Source of the DNA: Psychrobium sp051201665
GTDB lineage: Bacteria; Pseudomonadota; Gammaproteobacteria; Enterobacterales; Psychrobiaceae
DNA length: 64,000 bases
Assembly: GCF_051201665.1 (NCBI RefSeq)
Contig: NZ_CP179210.1
Coordinates: 682,001 to 746,000 of the forward strand
Direction of reading: 5' to 3'
Shown here piece by piece: positions 60,726 through 64,000 of this stretch. A program made the translations under genes and the position numbers. How positions within the stretch are numbered: position 1 is the stretch's first letter; the number at the start of each line of letters is the position of its first letter. The notes below the pieces were generated by a model. The model was given only the letters and a program-made list of their open reading frames with translations. It searched no databases and had not been told where the DNA came from.

Positions 60726-60741
60726 AGGTGAGGTATCTATC

Positions 60742-61173
60742 ATGAAAAAACTTCTAGCATTAAGCACATTGGTTTTAATAACCGCTGGTTGTGCGACAAA
60801 TCCTGACACATTGTCTCGTCAAGAAAAGAATGAAGCTTATCAAGCATATTTCAGTGACAATGAAATTAGTGCCGTAAAGCGCGTTAATAACTTTAAAATG
60901 AATAACTGGCAATCATTAACGGATCGTTATATTGCGATTAAAAGCCCGTTTAAAAAACGATATGTTATTGAGTTTAAAGGGCGTTGCCAAGAATTGGATT
61001 ATGCACAAACGCTCATTACGCATCAAACAACAACGTATCAACTCTCTAAAAACTTTGATGCGTTTTCTGTTCCCGAATACCCGAATTTTAAATGTTATAT
61101 CAAAGACATCTACCCTGTTTCTGATGAGCAACACAAGGCAATACTTGCTATTGGTAAACCGCTCGACAAATAA
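60742..61173 (+). CDS. Lipoprotein, DUF6491-like
   Basis: 143 residues with a lipobox (LSTLVLITAGCATNP, Cys at residue 17), so it is anchored to the outer or inner membrane by lipid. The body has KSPFKKRYVIEFKGRCQELD and ends with a cysteine-containing strand (NFKCYIKDIYP); the two cysteines may form a disulfide. I recall this form as DUF6491. Function unknown. It follows recJ by 16 bp and is closed by a strong terminator. Confidence 0.75.
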   Translation: MKKLLALSTLVLITAGCATNPDTLSRQEKNEAYQAYFSDNEISAVKRVNNFKMNNWQSLTDRYIAIKSPFKKRYVIEFKGRCQELDYAQTLITHQTTTYQLSKNFDAFSVPEYPNFKCYIKDIYPVSDEQHKAILAIGKPLDK

Positions 61174-61185
61174 TGTTTACAGTAT

Positions 61186-61223
61186 AAAAAAGCCCTTAAC
61201 ATGTAAATGTTAAGGGCTTTTTT
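61186..61223. terminator. Bidirectional terminator between recJ-lipoprotein and PepSY genes
   Basis: AAAAAAGCCCTTAACAT (61186-61202) pairs perfectly with ATGTTAAGGGCTTTTTT (61207-61223) around GTAA. It serves both convergent transcripts. Confidence 0.95.
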
Positions 61224-61243
61224 CTTATTGATAAGGAATTACT

Positions 61244-62824
61244 CTATTTCGCGGCGGCTAAGTTCGATGACGTTTCTGATGGCTCATCTTCTGCTTGAAT
61301 TTGAGTTGTGTTAAGCTTTTTGGCCACGAATGACAATACAAGAGCACTAACAATTAAGGCTATATCGACGGCAAGTGTTGAATAGTCATTAACACTAATT
61401 AAAGCAAGCATTGTTTTTCCGTAAAGCACGTAGCCGATAACTACCGCGACAATGCATCCAAATCCACAGAGATATAAAGAACGTTGTAGGGCTAATCGAT
61501 AATTTTTACGAATCATTGGCAATGCATAAATAAGTGCGCACAATGCTAAGAAGGACCAAAATGCAGTACCAATTAAGTGTCCTCGTTCGGCTAATGTCGC
61601 AGGCATTAAACGTTCAACAATAAATGCCATAGCGGTTGATACCATAATACCTGCACTACTTACTAAGGTAACGTAGCGAGCAATAGTTAAGGTTCGAGCT
61701 GAGAAGTTACGCTGTTTTTCACGTTTTTCTAGCCACAAAAGATTGCCGGTGAGTATTAGCGCACACACTGCAAAACCTAAGAATAAGTAAATAAATCGCA
61801 AATCAAGTGAAGCGTAATTTCCATAGTGAAGTTTTCTTAGCACGCCAGTACCAACCATTAGTGAATTTGGATCACGACTGTCAGACTGTATAGTCATTTC
61901 ACCAGTAGCCAGTGAATAAGTATTATTGTAATTAACCGTTAGCTCTGAATTATCTTTTGAAAATAATTGAACTAACCCACTTTCGTCACCGTAGTTATAG
62001 AGCCTAACGGTACGCGGTGCTAATTGATAATCATCGGTAACCTTTTGGATTAATTCATCAAGGTTAACTCGTGATGTCGGTTTGTCCTGCCAAACAGGTG
62101 CTATAGTGGCGAATCCCGCATCTTTTAATAGCGCTTCGCCGTCTCCCTTATAAACAGTAATTGCGAAGGCTACTTGATAGATAATAACCAAGTTGAATAT
62201 TAGGCCACTAATGGCGTACATAAGCGTGAACGGTAAACTAACAACCCCGACAACGTTGTGCATATCTAGTAACTGGCTACGCTTGTGGTTGCCGGCACGG
62301 TACTGGAAAAAATTACTGAAAAACTTTCTCGCGTGGATAAATATGCCTGAAATTAGGGCGAATAAGAAAAATAAAGTAACAAAACCTAAAACATATTTTC
62401 CTTGGGGGATATTGAGATCGTAATGGAGGTGATAAATAAACTCCGCTAGTTCAAACTGACCACCTTCACTAACTATTTCTCCAGAAACGGGATCGATATG
62501 CACATAATCATAATGCGGCTCAACGGGGCGATTTTGAATATCAACAACAGCTTGAAAGTAACGATTTTCGGCAGAGGGTAAAACAAGTGTTATGTGCTCT
62601 TTGGCATCATAATCTCGTCCTTTAAGCGCTATTTTCAGTGCTTTTTCGACGCTTATTTGCTCTCCTTGTGTTACCGGAAAATGAGGCTGCATTGACCAAT
62701 TAGTGATTTCTTGACGAAATAGCGCGATAGAGCCTGCGAAAAAGATAATAAATAGTAAGCCAGAAAAAATAAGTCCCAACCAGCCGTGGGCTAGGGTTAA
62801 TCGTTTGATAAATTCTTTATTCAT
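61244..62824 (-). CDS. PepSY-domain membrane protein, iron-reductase-like
   Basis: 526 residues. LTLAHGWLGLIFSGLLFIIF is the first helix with the conserved His, followed by a PepSY domain (about 55-130), FIYHLHYDLNIPQGKYVLGF and LDMHNVVGVVSLPFTLMYAI with further histidines, a second PepSY-like periplasmic part, and four or more C-terminal helices. Proteins of this PepSY_TM form are thought to reduce ferric-siderophore complexes or to be accessory to iron uptake. It is the last gene of a three-gene minus-strand operon with a Fur-like box at its start, which supports an iron role. Confidence 0.88.
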   Translation of the reverse strand: MNKEFIKRLTLAHGWLGLIFSGLLFIIFFAGSIALFRQEITNWSMQPHFPVTQGEQISVEKALKIALKGRDYDAKEHITLVLPSAENRYFQAVVDIQNRPVEPHYDYVHIDPVSGEIVSEGGQFELAEFIYHLHYDLNIPQGKYVLGFVTLFFLFALISGIFIHARKFFSNFFQYRAGNHKRSQLLDMHNVVGVVSLPFTLMYAISGLIFNLVIIYQVAFAITVYKGDGEALLKDAGFATIAPVWQDKPTSRVNLDELIQKVTDDYQLAPRTVRLYNYGDESGLVQLFSKDNSELTVNYNNTYSLATGEMTIQSDSRDPNSLMVGTGVLRKLHYGNYASLDLRFIYLFLGFAVCALILTGNLLWLEKREKQRNFSARTLTIARYVTLVSSAGIMVSTAMAFIVERLMPATLAERGHLIGTAFWSFLALCALIYALPMIRKNYRLALQRSLYLCGFGCIVAVVIGYVLYGKTMLALISVNDYSTLAVDIALIVSALVLSFVAKKLNTTQIQAEDEPSETSSNLAAAK

Positions 62825-62839
62825 GTGATGTTTTCGCTG

Positions 62840-63091
62840 TTAGCTAAATAAGAAGAATGCATTGAACATTGCTGAGGGGATAAATAACGCTGTGCAACGT
62901 TTTGCTGCTTGCTTAAACGAATCGCTGGCATAACACCAAACCATAATGCCAACCCACATAGGAAAAGAAAATAACAAGCCAATGAACAAGCGAGTATCGA
63001 CTTGTAAAGGCATTAGGAAGTTGAGATTAAGCATAAAAGAAATAGACAGTATGCATCCACCGACAATGGCTATTGCTGATTTGGACCACAT
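62840..63091 (-). CDS. Small membrane protein of the PepSY operon
   Basis: 83 residues from the ATG at 63091, with GGAGG nine bases upstream. Two helices, AIAIVGGCILSISFMLNLNF and LFIGLLFSFPMWVGIMVWCY, then a helical tail. Small proteins of the DUF3649/DUF3325 type are often found beside PepSY proteins, and this may be one of them. The role is unproven. Confidence 0.7.
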   Translation of the reverse strand: MWSKSAIAIVGGCILSISFMLNLNFLMPLQVDTRLFIGLLFSFPMWVGIMVWCYASDSFKQAAKRCTALFIPSAMFNAFFLFS

Positions 63092-63093
63092 GA

Positions 63094-63417
63094 TTAAGCT
63101 CCTCCAAATTGAGCGAATAAAACAACAAAAACTAAGCCGACAGCACTCACGCTTATGGGCTTTTGAGGCCAATGACCTGCCAATAGCGTAATGAGTATCC
63201 AATTAAATAACAGTGCGCCAATGCTAAATATAACTGACGTAACTGGCGCGTAAAATTGACTAAACAACATGCTGCTAAAGAATATGGCGCCAATTAGTAC
63301 AACCCATCCAATGACGGGTGAAAGCTTGTTTTTTAGCAAAGACTGTTTGTCATTGCTGAGATAACTACAAATTCCACCTACCCACATTAAAGTGAGCGCT
63401 AACCCTGTAATAAACAT
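63094..63417 (-). CDS. Small membrane protein, first gene of the PepSY operon
   Basis: 107 residues with three hydrophobic helices: FITGLALTLMWVGGICSY, VVLIGAIFFSSMLF, and VGLVFVVLFAQFGGA, plus SVIFSIGALLFNWILITLLA. The start ATG (63417) has no clear ribosome-binding site and lies just below a Fur-like box; a later ATG at 63388 would remove part of the first helix. It resembles DUF3325-type partners of PepSY proteins by size and position only. Confidence 0.65.
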   Translation of the reverse strand: MFITGLALTLMWVGGICSYLSNDKQSLLKNKLSPVIGWVVLIGAIFFSSMLFSQFYAPVTSVIFSIGALLFNWILITLLAGHWPQKPISVSAVGLVFVVLFAQFGGA

Positions 63418-63423
63418 AGTAGT

Positions 63424-63442
63424 GTTAATGATAATGATTTTT
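63424..63442 (-). promoter_or_regulatory. Fur-box-like site at the start of the PepSY operon
   Basis: GTTAATGATAATGATTTTT matches the 19-bp consensus GATAATGATAATCATTATC at 15 positions. It lies six bases upstream of the start codon of the first gene, so binding would block the transcription start or the ribosome-binding region. This supports iron repression of the operon. Confidence 0.65.
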
Positions 63443-63657
63443 GATTGCGAGTTATTTTAAGTGGTTGTTCAAATTAATACCAGTCTTTATTTGGGTTATT
63501 TGTATTCCCTCTCAGCTCGTGTGAATTTTTTTATGCGCAGTTGCGCGGTCTTGTTAGCGTAAATTGTGGGGTTAGTGCTATATATTTGAAAATTTATTGG
63601 TTAGAATGGGCGGCTTTTTTTAGCATTATTTTCAATTGCAGCGGTGAAGTTACCTAA

Positions 63658-64000
63658 ATGTTCGAAGTAAACCCGATTAAAAATAAAATTGACGATCTCC
63701 GTGGGCGTTCCAATATCCTACGTGACTACCTCGACTATGATCACAACAGTGAACGTCTTGTCGAAGTGTCCCGTGAATTAGAAGATTCGAGCTGTTTGGA
63801 ATGAACCTGAGCGTGCGCAAGCGTTGGGGAAAGAACGTTCAAGTCTTGAAGCTATCGTCAATACCATTGATTCAATGGAATCTGGACTCGAAGATGTCGA
63901 AGGATTACTGGAACTTGCAATTGAAGCAGAAGATCAAGAAACTTTTGATGAAGCTCAGTCAGAACTAAATGATTTAGAGCAACTGTTAGAAAAATTAGAA
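63658..64000 (+). pseudogene. prfB: Peptide chain release factor 2, 5' part, with a +1 frame change
   Basis: The ATG at 63658 opens MFEVNPIKNKIDDLRGRSNI and LRDYLDYDHNSERLVEVSRE, a typical RF2 start. The frame then stops at TGA 63802-63804. One base later the +1 frame reads WNEPERAQALGKERSSLEAI and stays RF2-like to the window edge. Removing the T at about 63793 turns SSCLE-stop into SSVWNEPER, the family sequence. The usual programmed site (CTT TGA near codon 25) is absent: here codons 24-27 read CGT GAC TAC CTC. RF2 is essential, so a sequencing or assembly error, a recent mutation or unusual shifting must explain this. The 3' end is outside the window. Confidence 0.8.

Noticed and set aside
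63730..63810. Classical prfB programmed frameshift
   Set aside because: No CTT TGA and no AGGGGG-like stimulator are present near codon 25, and at TGA 63802 the slip from GAA to AAT is poor. An inserted T is simpler.

Overview
The window looks like chromosomal DNA of a low-GC marine gammaproteobacterium, most probably from the Alteromonadales (Colwellia, Thalassotalea or Pseudoalteromonas type). The grounds are a PriB gene inside the S6/S18/L9 operon, an MSHA-type pilin, a RegB/RegA pair, TonB-dependent receptors, and the style of RNase R, RecJ and DsbC. The genus cannot be fixed from sequence reading alone. I see no rRNA, tRNA, CRISPR array or prophage.

Layout. Bases 1-8155 are mostly housekeeping: a spermidine-synthase-like protein, a pilin with a 3' frameshift, rnr-rlmB, a decayed IS4-type element, and rpsF-priB-rpsR-rplI closed by a strong terminator. 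Bases 8373-31395 are a mixed metabolic and regulatory stretch. It holds a 5'-nucleotidase-like protein overlapping a diguanylate cyclase, and a TetR-controlled RND export operon with repeated TGACGNNNCGTCA operators. It continues with a TPR/ATP-grasp protein, a dead cytochrome c peroxidase gene, yqhD plus a DJ-1 protein divergent from a LysR gene, a tetR-fadD operon, a RegB/RegA-like pair and a methionine-rich TonB receptor.

Bases 31467-42664 are a plastic accessory block with small mobile elements of several families and broken small genes. At its centre is an intact four-gene cassette: an SMC-like ATPase, a MksE/KITE-like protein, a MksF/kleisin-like protein and a Toprim protein. This has the composition of a Wadjet/MksBEFG plasmid-restriction system, but the gene order (SMC first) differs from the standard JetABCD order. 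It is the best candidate for an under-described system here.

Bases 42938-64000 hold a second TonB receptor, dnaB-alr-dsbC, a decayed two-component system next to an intact response regulator, and a membrane-anchored zinc metallopeptidase. Then come a porin and a Cache chemoreceptor, a ribokinase/nucleoside hydrolase pair, recJ with a lipoprotein gene, a PepSY membrane operon with a Fur-box-like site at its start, and the 5' part of prfB, which carries a +1 frame change.

The main non-gene theme is a 157-bp MITE-like repeat with TACCAATTGCATTAA ends and 3-bp TNA target duplications. It is present four times, with three identical copies. It splits a transposase, a small membrane protein gene, the translation start of a cytochrome b561 gene and a histidine kinase gene. 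dnaB-alr usually follows rplI directly in related bacteria; here about 37 kb separates them.
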